This document shows, piece by piece, positions 28,307 through 36,201 of a DNA stretch of 38,246 nucleotides (position 1 is the first letter of the stretch; each line of letters starts with the position of its first letter). The DNA comes from an uncultured Olsenella sp. GTDB lineage: Bacteria > Actinomycetota > Coriobacteriia > Coriobacteriales > Atopobiaceae. A program made the position numbers and the translations under genes. The notes below the pieces were generated by a model that was given only the letters and a program-made list of their open reading frames with translations, was not told the origin of the DNA and searched no databases. The stretch lies in assembly GCA_900316105.1 (NCBI GenBank), contig ONBR01000025.1:1-38246 (forward strand), given 5' to 3'.

Positions 28307-29380
28307 GTGGCTGAAAAGAACGTGACCGAGGTGACCAGGGATACCTGGATGCATGAGGTCTTTCCCGAGTGGGGCACCTGGCTCAACGAGGAGATCGACC
28401 AAACCCAAGTGGCCCAGGGGACCTTTGACCTGTGGTGGCTGGCCAACATGGGTGTCTGGCTCAAGACCGACCAGCAGACCAACATCGCGGTGGACCTCTG
28501 GTGTGGGTCGGGCAAGAGGACCCATGACGTGCCCGACATGGGTGACCGTCACCAGTGGAGCCGCCTGACGGGCGGCAGGCACATCCAGCCCAACCTTCGC
28601 GCGGTACCCATGGTGATCGACCCCTTTGCCATCAGGCACCTGGACGCCCTTCTGGTGACCCACATCCACCACGACCACATCGACCTCAACGTGGCGGCTG
28701 CCCTCCTCCAAAACGTTGAGGGCGACATGCCCTTCATCGGCCCCAAGTATGTGGTGGACCAATGGGTGGCCTGGGGCGTTCCCAAGGACCGCTGCATCGT
28801 CGTCAAGCCCGGTGACGTCCTCCACATCAAGGACGTGGAGATCGACGTCGTCGACTCCTTCGACAAGACGGTCCTGATCACCGACAGTCCCTGTGAGCCC
28901 GCTATTCCCGACGACCAGATTCCCGACATGGACGAGCGTGCCGTGAACTTCCTGATCAAGACCGATGCCGGCACCGTCTACCATGCCGGTGACTCCCACC
29001 TGGCTACCCTCATGGCCGAGCACGGAAAGAGGTTCGACATCGACGTGGCCCTCCTTGCCTATGCGGAGAACCCCATCAGCGTGACGGACAAGATGTCATC
29101 TTCCGACGTCCTGCGGGCCGCCGAGATGCTGGACTGCAAGGTGGTCATCCCCCTCCACTGGGACGTGTGGACCAACATGATGGCGGATCCCAAGGAGGTC
29201 GTGGACCTCTGGCGCTACCGCAAGGACGAGCTGGGCTACGGCTTCTATCCCTATGCCTGGCAGCCTGGTGGTAGGTTCACCTATCCTGCGGACGCACACG
29301 CCCTGCGCTACCACTACGAGCGCGGCTTCGACGACCACCACACCCATCCCATCAACGTCCCCTACCGGGCCTTCCTTTAG
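28307..29380 (+). CDS. ulaG: L-ascorbate-6-phosphate lactonase UlaG
   Basis: The protein has 357 residues from the GTG at 28307, set 6 bases after GAAGGGA; the E. coli enzyme has 354. It is a metallo-beta-lactamase-fold hydrolase that opens L-ascorbate 6-phosphate to 3-keto-L-gulonate 6-phosphate. Close similarity to E. coli UlaG, as I recall it, is visible throughout: FPEWGTWLNEEIDQTQVAQGTF, the metal motif THIHHDHID, FIGPKYVVDQWVAWGVPKDRCIVVKPGDV, YHAGDSH and YHYERGFDDH. It confirms the ascorbate assignment of the operon. No ulaD, ulaE or ulaF follows; the operon ends with a hairpin about 50 bp downstream. Confidence 0.96.
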   Translation: MAEKNVTEVTRDTWMHEVFPEWGTWLNEEIDQTQVAQGTFDLWWLANMGVWLKTDQQTNIAVDLWCGSGKRTHDVPDMGDRHQWSRLTGGRHIQPNLRAVPMVIDPFAIRHLDALLVTHIHHDHIDLNVAAALLQNVEGDMPFIGPKYVVDQWVAWGVPKDRCIVVKPGDVLHIKDVEIDVVDSFDKTVLITDSPCEPAIPDDQIPDMDERAVNFLIKTDAGTVYHAGDSHLATLMAEHGKRFDIDVALLAYAENPISVTDKMSSSDVLRAAEMLDCKVVIPLHWDVWTNMMADPKEVVDLWRYRKDELGYGFYPYAWQPGGRFTYPADAHALRYHYERGFDDHHTHPINVPYRAFL

Positions 29381-29431
29381 GATCGAGGACAGGGTAGGAG
29401 AAGAAGGACCCCATCGTGTCTGTCCCTTTGT

Positions 29432-29458
29432 GCCGCGTCCGTGATGATCGGGCGCGGC
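29432..29458 (+). terminator. Probable terminator of the gnd-ula operon
   Basis: GCCGCGTCC/GGGCGCGGC (29432-29440, 29450-29458) forms a 9-bp stem with one G-U pair and a 9-base loop. GCCTCTTTCC follows, with only a short T-run, so termination may be partial. Confidence 0.55.
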
Positions 29459-29581
29459 GCGCCTCTTTCCCAGTCAAATAACCAGCCATGGTCTTTCGGC
29501 ATAACGGGCTCGATTCTGCCCGTCTGCCGAGCCCGACCCCTGCGATACAATGATTCAGATAGCCAATCAGAAGGGGTAACC

Positions 29582-30457
29582 ATGCGCATCAGAGACATTC
29601 TTGACCGGAAGCAGACCTTCTCGCTGGAGATCTTCCCGCCCAAGGGTGACTTTTCGGTCGAGACTGCCAAGGGTCTGGCCGACCAGATTATGGCTCAGAC
29701 CCAGCCCGACTGGATATCCGTGACCTTCTCGGCAGGAGGGTCGGGCAACTCCCAGAATACCATCGCCATCTCTTCCCAGATTGCCCAGTCAGAGGCACAG
29801 ACGACATCCCTCGCCCACCTGACCTGCCTCGGCTCGAGCAAGAAGGATGTCGATGCCTATGCGGCTGCCTGTGAGGAGCAGGGTGTCCAGAACATCCTGG
29901 CCCTCCGTGGAGACCACGCTCCCGGGCGCGAGGTCATCGACTTTGAGTATGCCAGTGACCTCGTTGCCTACCTCAAGGAGACCCATCCTCAGATCTGTGT
30001 GGGTGGCGCCTGCTATCCCGAGGGACACGTGGAGAGTGCGGACCTGGACGAGGACATCCGAAATCTAAAGAAGAAGGTTGATGCTGGCGTCGACTTTCTT
30101 GTGACGCAGCTCTTCTTCAACAACGAGGACTTCTACCGCTTCCGTGACCGCTGCAACCGTGCCCGCATCAAGGTCCCTATTGTCGTGGGCATCATGCCCT
30201 TCACTAGCACCAAGCAGATTCAGCGCATGGCCTTCAACTGTGGCGCGAGCATCCCCGCAAAGGTCATCAAGCGCCTGGTTGCCGCTGGTGACGACCTGGA
30301 TGCCCAGCGTCGGGCTGGCACCGAGTATGCCTGCGAGCAGCTGGAGGACCTGGCAAAGAATGGCGTGGACGGCTTGCACATCTACAGCATGAACAAGCCC
30401 CAGGTAGCTGCTGACACTCATGATTGTCTGGTTTCCTGCGGCTACCTCAAGGCCTAG
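29582..30457 (+). CDS. metF: 5,10-methylenetetrahydrofolate reductase
   Basis: The protein has 291 residues from the ATG preceded by AGAAGGGG; a longer upstream reading frame is rejected. MetF reduces methylene-THF to methyl-THF with a flavin. FSLEIFPPKGDFS near the start includes the conserved Glu of the active site; LALRGDHAPG, VGGACYPEGH, KKKVDAGVDFLVTQLFFNNEDFYRFRDRC and GIMPFTSTKQIQRM are all diagnostic. A TACAAT (29546-29551) upstream may be its -10 box, though the -35 is weak. It directly precedes the methionine synthase genes, giving a complete methyl-transfer operon. Confidence 0.97.
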   Translation: MRIRDILDRKQTFSLEIFPPKGDFSVETAKGLADQIMAQTQPDWISVTFSAGGSGNSQNTIAISSQIAQSEAQTTSLAHLTCLGSSKKDVDAYAAACEEQGVQNILALRGDHAPGREVIDFEYASDLVAYLKETHPQICVGGACYPEGHVESADLDEDIRNLKKKVDAGVDFLVTQLFFNNEDFYRFRDRCNRARIKVPIVVGIMPFTSTKQIQRMAFNCGASIPAKVIKRLVAAGDDLDAQRRAGTEYACEQLEDLAKNGVDGLHIYSMNKPQVAADTHDCLVSCGYLKA

Positions 30458-30477
30458 GTTTGACTGGATCCCAGGCT

Positions 30478-31200
30478 ATGGCTGTGCAGAGCTATGACAT
30501 CTGCTCAATGGAAAAAAGCGAGGTCCTACGCTATATGGGGTACCAGGGGCAGGACTATGACTCCTCGCTGGATGACCTCATAGAGCAAGGGATGAACCGC
30601 GCCATCGAGGTGGCAAGGCCCCGTGGAGTCGTGCGGGTCTTTGATGTGGCTGGCGAGGACAGAACCCCTGAGGGAAAGTTCGTCGTCGCGCTCAAGGATA
30701 CCGCCCTCACTCTCTCGGGTAGCTCCATGGAAAAGCACCTCCATGGAGCTCGCGCCGTGGGTGTCTTTGCCGTGACCCTGGGTATGGCGGACGAACGTGA
30801 GCTCCGACGCTTGTCCCTGACAGACAGACTGGGTCATGTGATCTTTGACGCGGCATCAACGACGCTCGTCGAACGGGCGGCGGATGCCGCGGAGGCAGAT
30901 GTGGTTTGCCAGGCACAGGAGCGTGGGCTCTTTACGAACTTTCGCTTTTCTCCAGGTTACGGTGACCTTTCCATGCAGACCCAACCCGTGCTCCTCGCGG
31001 CTCTCGATGCACAGCGCCAATTGGGAATAACCTTGTCAAAGACGCTGCTCATGACCCCCACGAAGAGCGTTACTGCCATAGTGGGGCTCTTCGAGGAACG
31101 TCAGAGTTCCACACACGGCAGCTGCAAGGGCTGTCCCTGCTTTGACTTCTGCTTCCTCAGACGTACCGGGAGGACTTGCTTTGACAGAAGAAAAGACTGA
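30478..31200 (+). CDS. Methionine synthase activation-domain protein
   Basis: The protein has 240 residues from the ATG at 30478, about 20 bp after metF; the ribosome-binding site is weak. It corresponds to the C-terminal AdoMet-binding activation domain of E. coli MetH, present here as its own protein. FRFSPGYGDLSMQTQP, LLMTPTKSVTAIVGLF and the Cys-rich tail CKGCPCFDFC are recognisable. It probably serves reductive reactivation of oxidised cobalamin in MetH using AdoMet. Its stop overlaps the start of metH by 20 bp, so the two chains are made in a coupled way. Confidence 0.9.
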   Translation: MAVQSYDICSMEKSEVLRYMGYQGQDYDSSLDDLIEQGMNRAIEVARPRGVVRVFDVAGEDRTPEGKFVVALKDTALTLSGSSMEKHLHGARAVGVFAVTLGMADERELRRLSLTDRLGHVIFDAASTTLVERAADAAEADVVCQAQERGLFTNFRFSPGYGDLSMQTQPVLLAALDAQRQLGITLSKTLLMTPTKSVTAIVGLFEERQSSTHGSCKGCPCFDFCFLRRTGRTCFDRRKD

Positions 31201-33706
31201 GCGCTGGCAGCGGCCAGCTCCTCGTTTTGGCACACATGACAAACGCGTCGTTCGCGTCAAGGACGACCGGCTGCGCCGCGTCCTGGAGGGGAATGAGTTC
31301 CTCCAGTTCGATGGCGCCATGGGCACCCAGCTGCAGGCACGTGGCCTTGCAGCAGGCGAGACGCCCGAGCTTCTTTGCCTGAGCGACCCAGCAGAGATCA
31401 CAGAGATTCATGGGGCCTATGTGGCTGCCGGAGCGGATGTCGTCTCCACCAACACCTTTGGCGCCAGTAGGACCAAACTGGGGGCCTCCGCGACCGTCGA
31501 GGAAATCTTCGAAGCGGCAGTTGCCTGCGCGAGGGCGGCCCATCCCCACTATGTCGCGGCCGACCTGGGCCCGACAGGTGCGCTTCTGGAGCCCATGGGC
31601 ACCCTTCCTTTCGAGGATGCCTATGACCTCTTTGCCGAACAGGTCATAGCTGCTGACAAGGCAGGTGCTGACCTCTTTGTCATCGAGACCATGTCCGACC
31701 TGGCAGAAGCGAAGGCAGCGGTCCTTGCGGCAAAGGAGAACTCAGACCTGCCCATCTTTTGCACCATGACCTTTGGTGAGGATGGCCGCACCTTCCTGGG
31801 CACGACTCCCGAGGTTGCGGCGGTCGCCCTCTCCGCCCTGGGCGTGGACGTCCTGGGCATCAACTGCTCACTGGGACCGTCAGACGTTGCGCCCCTGGTG
31901 GAGCGCATGATTCCCTGGAGCCGCGTGCCTGTCATGGCCCAGGCCAACGCCGGTCTGCCGCGCGTCGTAGATGGTCAGACCATCTACGACGTGAAGCCTC
32001 TGGAGTTCTGCGAGGCCGTGTCTGGCATGGTGGACAAGGGTGTCTCTGTCATTGGCGGCTGCTGCGGCACCACTCCGGAGTACGTCGCGGGGGAGACCGA
32101 CCTTCTGAAGGGACGATCAGTTGCGGCGCGACCCCAGGACGACGTATTTGTGGTCGCAAGCTCTCAGGAGCTGTGCGCCCTGCGACCCGGACAGGTCGGT
32201 GTCATCGGTGAGCGCATCAATCCCACGGGCAAGAAGAAGATGAAGGAAGCCCTGCGTACGGGCAACTATGACTATGTGATGAGCCTGGGAATCGAGCAGA
32301 CCGAGGCAGGTGCCCAGATTCTGGACGTGAACGCTGGTCTTCCCGAAATCGACGAGAAGCAGACCATGAAGCTCCTGATGTCGGACCTCCAGGGAGTGAC
32401 CAACCTACCTCTGCAGATGGACTCCGCTGTACCCGAGACCATCGAGGCTGCAGTTCGCTCCTATCCTGGCAAGGCCCTCATCAACTCCACCAACGGCCGC
32501 CAGGACACCCTCGATGCCGTCGTACCCATCGCTGCCCACTATGGGTGTGCCCTTGTTGGCCTGACCATCGACGAGGACGGCATTCCCGCAACTGCAGAGG
32601 GGCGTCTGGCCGTCGCGCGAAAGATAATCGCAAAGACGGACGAGTGGGGGATTCCCCGCCAGGACGTGGCAATTGACTGCCTGACCATGGCATGCTCCAC
32701 CGACCAGACCGCTCCGCGTGCCATCCTGGACAGTATTGGCCTGGTAAAACGCGAACTTTCCGGCGTCCGCACCGTGCTGGGCGTCTCCAACATCAGCTTT
32801 GGACTGCCCTTCCGCCCCCTGGTCAACGCGACCTTCTTGGCAGCTGCCTTTGCGGCGGGTCTGGATCTGGCCATCATCAATCCCAAGCAGCAGCGCATGA
32901 TGGACGTGGTCAACTCTTGGCGCGTCCTCTCTGGTGAGGATGAGAATGCGCAGAAGTACGTAGTGGACTACGTGGACCGTACGGACGCGAAGCCCGCAGC
33001 TGCCGTGGCGGCTCCTGCATTGCCGGCGGAGGCCAAGGACAAAACCAGCATCCAGGAGGCCACTGGTACTGGTGAATCTCCGGCGGACCAGCTGCGTGAC
33101 ATGGTCCTGGCTGGTCGAAAGGGCCCCGTGCCCGGTCTGACACGCGCTCTGCTGGATGGTGGCACAGGGGTGATGGACATCATCAATGGCGTGCTGATTC
33201 CCGCCCTCGACGAGGTAGGCGACCGTTTCGAGAAGGGTCGGTTCTTCCTTCCCCAGCTCATGGCCTCTGCGGAGGCTGCCAAGGCCGGCTTCAACGTCCT
33301 TAAGGAAGTCCAGAGCGCCAGCAACGACCGACCTGCCAGTAAGGGAAAAATCGCCCTGGCCACGGTGAAGGGCGACATCCATGACATCGGAAAGAACATC
33401 GTGAAGATGCTCCTGGAAAACTATGGCTTCGAGGTCATTGACCTCGGGCGCGACGTGGATCCCCAGGATTTCTGCGCTGCCGTGGTAAAGGACCACATCG
33501 AGCTCGCCGGCCTGTCTGCGCTCATGACGGCAACGGTGCCTGCCATGGCTGAGACGATCGAGCTCCTGCGACAGCAGGCGCCCTGGTGCAAGGTCATGGT
33601 GGGTGGGGCCGTCCTCAACCCCGAGTATGCCCAGATGGTCGGTGCGGACTTTTATGCAAAGGACGCCAACGAGTCGGCAAAGATTGCCAACGAGGTCCTG
33701 GGCTAG
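31181..33706 (+). CDS. metH: Cobalamin-dependent methionine synthase (without activation domain)
   Basis: The protein has 841 residues from a TTG six bases after GGGAGGA; a TTG at 31142 is less likely. The order is a homocysteine-binding domain with Zn cysteines (GINCSLGP, GGCCGTTP), a pterin-binding domain (IGERINPTGKKKMKEAL, LDVNAGLPEID), an Ala-rich linker (about 610-630), a cobalamin cap and a B12-binding domain with the ligand motif KGDIHDIGKNIV (DxHxxG). E. coli MetH is about 1,227 residues; the difference equals the activation domain, which is the separate gene just upstream. It makes methionine from homocysteine and methyl-THF. Confidence 0.97.
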   Translation: MTEEKTERWQRPAPRFGTHDKRVVRVKDDRLRRVLEGNEFLQFDGAMGTQLQARGLAAGETPELLCLSDPAEITEIHGAYVAAGADVVSTNTFGASRTKLGASATVEEIFEAAVACARAAHPHYVAADLGPTGALLEPMGTLPFEDAYDLFAEQVIAADKAGADLFVIETMSDLAEAKAAVLAAKENSDLPIFCTMTFGEDGRTFLGTTPEVAAVALSALGVDVLGINCSLGPSDVAPLVERMIPWSRVPVMAQANAGLPRVVDGQTIYDVKPLEFCEAVSGMVDKGVSVIGGCCGTTPEYVAGETDLLKGRSVAARPQDDVFVVASSQELCALRPGQVGVIGERINPTGKKKMKEALRTGNYDYVMSLGIEQTEAGAQILDVNAGLPEIDEKQTMKLLMSDLQGVTNLPLQMDSAVPETIEAAVRSYPGKALINSTNGRQDTLDAVVPIAAHYGCALVGLTIDEDGIPATAEGRLAVARKIIAKTDEWGIPRQDVAIDCLTMACSTDQTAPRAILDSIGLVKRELSGVRTVLGVSNISFGLPFRPLVNATFLAAAFAAGLDLAIINPKQQRMMDVVNSWRVLSGEDENAQKYVVDYVDRTDAKPAAAVAAPALPAEAKDKTSIQEATGTGESPADQLRDMVLAGRKGPVPGLTRALLDGGTGVMDIINGVLIPALDEVGDRFEKGRFFLPQLMASAEAAKAGFNVLKEVQSASNDRPASKGKIALATVKGDIHDIGKNIVKMLLENYGFEVIDLGRDVDPQDFCAAVVKDHIELAGLSALMTATVPAMAETIELLRQQAPWCKVMVGGAVLNPEYAQMVGADFYAKDANESAKIANEVLG

Positions 33707-33711
33707 CGCGA

Positions 33712-33748
33712 GGATGTGACAATTACTCCTGGAGTAATTGTCACATCC
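33712..33748. repeat. 37-base palindrome between metH and the NUDIX gene
   Basis: GGATGTGACAATTACTCC (33712-33729) and GGAGTAATTGTCACATCC (33731-33748) are exact complements around a single T. It starts 6 bases after the metH stop and ends directly at the stop codon of the minus-strand NUDIX gene. No T-run follows on either strand. It may act as a bidirectional terminator by stem strength alone, or be a mobile palindromic repeat. Confidence 0.8.
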
Positions 33749-34324
33749 CTAGAGGCGGGCGTTCAGCTTTGGGTATATGTGGTCTCTGAACCAGGACTCC
33801 CTGCTGGCCTCTATCGCTCCCTGGGGAGAGAACCAGCGGAGGGCCTTGTTCTCGTCTTCCTTTATCCGTAGGGTCTCGCCAGGTTCCGCCTCTATGAGGT
33901 AGGTTAGGTTTAGGTGAACATGGGAGGATACGTAGCGACCGTGCCTCATGTGCCCGTCGACGCCCAATATCTCCAGGGAAATGGGCTTGTCTGACACTGG
34001 TTTCAGTACGGTCAAGCCACTCTCCTCCCGAACCTCCCTAAGGGCGACGGCCAGGAGGTCACGGTCTCCGTCGGCGTGTCCTCCCAGCCAGCTCCAAGAG
34101 TCATAGATTAGGTGCCAGCACATGAGGACTTGGCTGTGATCGTGTGAGGTCACCCAGGCCGAAGCTGTCATGTGAGCTCGCGGGTTCTCGCGCGTCCAGA
34201 CGTTCTCCGAGCACATGAGACCCAGCATCAGCTGCCTGTCTGTGGCCTCTTGCTCGTTTACTGGCTCATAGGCCTGGATGTCCTCCAGGATGTGACCATT
34301 GTCGATCGCCATACGATTCTCCAT
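33749..34324 (-). CDS. NUDIX hydrolase
   Basis: The 191-residue protein carries a NUDIX box GHADGDRDLLAVAL-REVREESGL. The core REVxEE is intact, while the first Glu of the GX5E part is Arg. NUDIX enzymes hydrolyse nucleoside diphosphate derivatives; the substrate cannot be read from the sequence. MCWHLIYDSWSWLGGHADGD upstream of the box and the WF..…W pattern at the end resemble the isopentenyl-diphosphate-isomerase-like/MutT group. It starts directly after the stop of the MFS gene (TAG-ATG). An internal ATG four codons later is preceded by GGAG and could be the true start. Confidence 0.88.
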   Translation of the reverse strand: MENRMAIDNGHILEDIQAYEPVNEQEATDRQLMLGLMCSENVWTRENPRAHMTASAWVTSHDHSQVLMCWHLIYDSWSWLGGHADGDRDLLAVALREVREESGLTVLKPVSDKPISLEILGVDGHMRHGRYVSSHVHLNLTYLIEAEPGETLRIKEDENKALRWFSPQGAIEASRESWFRDHIYPKLNARL

Positions 34325-35479
34325 CTAGGCCTCGACCTTTCGGTTCACCGTCTCGGTCATGACTGTCATTATGGCCAGGGCGGCGATTACATATACGGGA
34401 TAGAGCGTGGGGGAGAGAAACTGCATTATCAGGCCCAGAAGGGGAGGCATAACGAGCATGCCCGCATTCGCACAGGCCATCTGCATTCCTGTCAGGGCTA
34501 GGGAGTTCTCCTCGCCAAAGTAGCCTGGTGCGCAGTGGATGATGCAAGGGTATATGGGGGCGCATCCCAGGCCCATGAGAAGGAGCCCCGCGAGTCCCAT
34601 ACTTCCGGGCAGAGGGAGCAGGAGCAGGATTGCTCCCACACCAATGACCGTTTGACCGAGGCGGATGAGAGTCTTGTCCGAGAGCCTGTAGGTAAGGAAG
34701 CCCGAGATGGCGCGCCCTATGGTTACCCCTATAAATAGGGCAGCCGCCAAGCCAGCAGCGGTCTGGGCATCAATGCCGCGTGCCAGGTGAAAGTAGCTGG
34801 ATGCCCAGTTTCCACAGGCGCCCTCGACGGCACTGTAAAAGAAGAACCCGACCAGTAACTCCTTCACCCCGGGGACCCTAAGCAGCTCTCGGCGGGACTG
34901 GCGAGTCGTCTTCTCCCTTTTTGTGTCAGTCGTGGTCACGACGTCCCGCTGCCAGAGGGGAAGGCTGATGAGCATGACGACCATGATGGCCATCTGTATC
35001 AGGCCAATCGTCAGATAGCCGTCACGCCAACTGCCTCCTGTCATTCGCCAGGACATGACCATGGGTCCGACGCTGGCGCCAACGCCCCACATACAGTGGA
35101 GCCAGCTCATGTGCCTAGAGGCATAGCGAATGGCAACGTAGGAGTTGAGGGCCGCATCGACGGCTCCCGCTCCCAGCCCATAGGGTATGGCCCAAAGGCA
35201 GAGTTGCCAGAATGCGGTGCAGTTGGAAAAACCAAAGAGGGCACAGGCCGAGGTTGCCACAGAAAGGGCGGTCGTCTTTCCCGTACCCAGTCTACGAACG
35301 ACGTCGAGCGAGAGAACGCTGGAGGTGATGGTTCCCAGGCTGATGATGGAGAAAATGAAGCCAGCCCAGGAAACTCCTGCTCCCAGGTTTGGATACATCG
35401 CAGGCCAGGCAGAGCCCAGCGCGGAATCTGGGAGCCCCAGGCTGATGAAGGCAAGGTAGATAAAGGGGAGGAGAGGCAT
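34325..35479 (-). CDS. MFS transporter
   Basis: The 384-residue polytopic protein starts at the ATG at 35479 (AGGA upstream); a TTG two codons earlier is possible. It has about 12 hydrophobic segments in two halves. FISLGLPDSALGSAWPAMYP and YGLGAGAVDAALNSYVAIRY in the first half resemble the FucP/YbjJ-like MFS branch. The substrate is unknown. It is cotranscribed with the NUDIX gene, which begins at its stop codon. Confidence 0.88.
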   Translation of the reverse strand: MPLLPFIYLAFISLGLPDSALGSAWPAMYPNLGAGVSWAGFIFSIISLGTITSSVLSLDVVRRLGTGKTTALSVATSACALFGFSNCTAFWQLCLWAIPYGLGAGAVDAALNSYVAIRYASRHMSWLHCMWGVGASVGPMVMSWRMTGGSWRDGYLTIGLIQMAIMVVMLISLPLWQRDVVTTTDTKREKTTRQSRRELLRVPGVKELLVGFFFYSAVEGACGNWASSYFHLARGIDAQTAAGLAAALFIGVTIGRAISGFLTYRLSDKTLIRLGQTVIGVGAILLLLPLPGSMGLAGLLLMGLGCAPIYPCIIHCAPGYFGEENSLALTGMQMACANAGMLVMPPLLGLIMQFLSPTLYPVYVIAALAIMTVMTETVNRKVEA

Positions 35480-35579
35480 GGGCAATCCTATGCTCTTGGC
35501 GATGGGTCACGACAGGCTTCATGCTAGCTGATGATGCTGACGTACGTGTAGAATGGTGGCACTAAAGGGAGTTGGAGGC

Positions 35580-36041
35580 ATGATGCCAGCTAGAAGTAAT
35601 GATTCACGCGGGGGCATGTCCCCGGAGCTCGATGCGTTGGGCAGCAAACTCATGGGGGACGCCCTCGACCTGCTTGCTGAGGGCAAGGAGCCTGAGGTAT
35701 TGCTGGCTGTTCAGGACGCGAACCTTGAGGTTGTCTCGTACAGCTTTGACGACGATGGACCCGAGGCCTGCCTGAACGGCGCACGCCAAAAGGTACATGA
35801 GCTCGACAGACAGGGTGGGGATCCCGACCTGGGCTTTGGCGATCCCGTTCGCTATGCCTTTGCCTACCTGGGCTTCGTAGCCGATGAGAACGGTTCCTAT
35901 CTGGATGCCCTGATGCTCGAGTTTGGCGAGAAGGGTCAGCCCGCCTGGTCTGCCTACTCCCTCTATGAGGGAAGGGGCAAGGGCGACGCCTTCCGTTGGA
36001 CCGATCCGGCCCCTGCGGGCGAAGTCGAAAACCTGCTCTAA
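35580..36041 (+). CDS. Small acidic protein of unknown function
   Basis: The protein has 153 residues from the ATG at 35580, with AAAGGGAG eight bases upstream; the ATG at 35583 is also possible. I recognise no family. It has no signal peptide or membrane span. It is acidic with alternating helix/strand character: SPELDALGSKLMGDALDLLAEGKEPEVLLAVQD, then EVVSYSFDDDGPEACLNGARQKVHELD, YAFAYLGFVADENGSYLDALMLEFGEKG and AYSLYEGRGKGDAFRW. Codon usage looks like the neighbours. It stands alone between the divergent MFS gene and typA. Confidence 0.8.
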   Translation: MMPARSNDSRGGMSPELDALGSKLMGDALDLLAEGKEPEVLLAVQDANLEVVSYSFDDDGPEACLNGARQKVHELDRQGGDPDLGFGDPVRYAFAYLGFVADENGSYLDALMLEFGEKGQPAWSAYSLYEGRGKGDAFRWTDPAPAGEVENLL

Positions 36042-36085
36042 GCCAGTCTCAATGGCTCAGGATGCAGCAGTTTACGTGAAGTAAT

Positions 36086-36112
36086 GGCGCCCACTCCTCA
36101 GGGTAGGGCGCC
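36086..36112 (+). terminator. Hairpin upstream of typA, possible terminator
   Basis: GGCGCCC (36086-36092) and GGGCGCC (36106-36112) form a 7-bp GC-rich stem with a 13-base loop; TCTGTTAT follows. It lies 45 bp after the small unknown gene and may end its transcript or affect typA expression. Confidence 0.45.
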
Positions 36113-36201
36113 TCTGTTATACAGTTCAAAGGTTGATTATTTGGCTACGGCATGCCGTGGTCGCGTTTCATGTGAAACTCAGAGAGATACAAGAGGAACG
36201 C

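Noticed and set aside
29381..29581. Riboswitch (S-adenosylmethionine or cobalamin) upstream of metF
   Set aside because: The gap is about 200 bp and partly used by the ula terminator. I see no conserved SAM or B12 riboswitch core.
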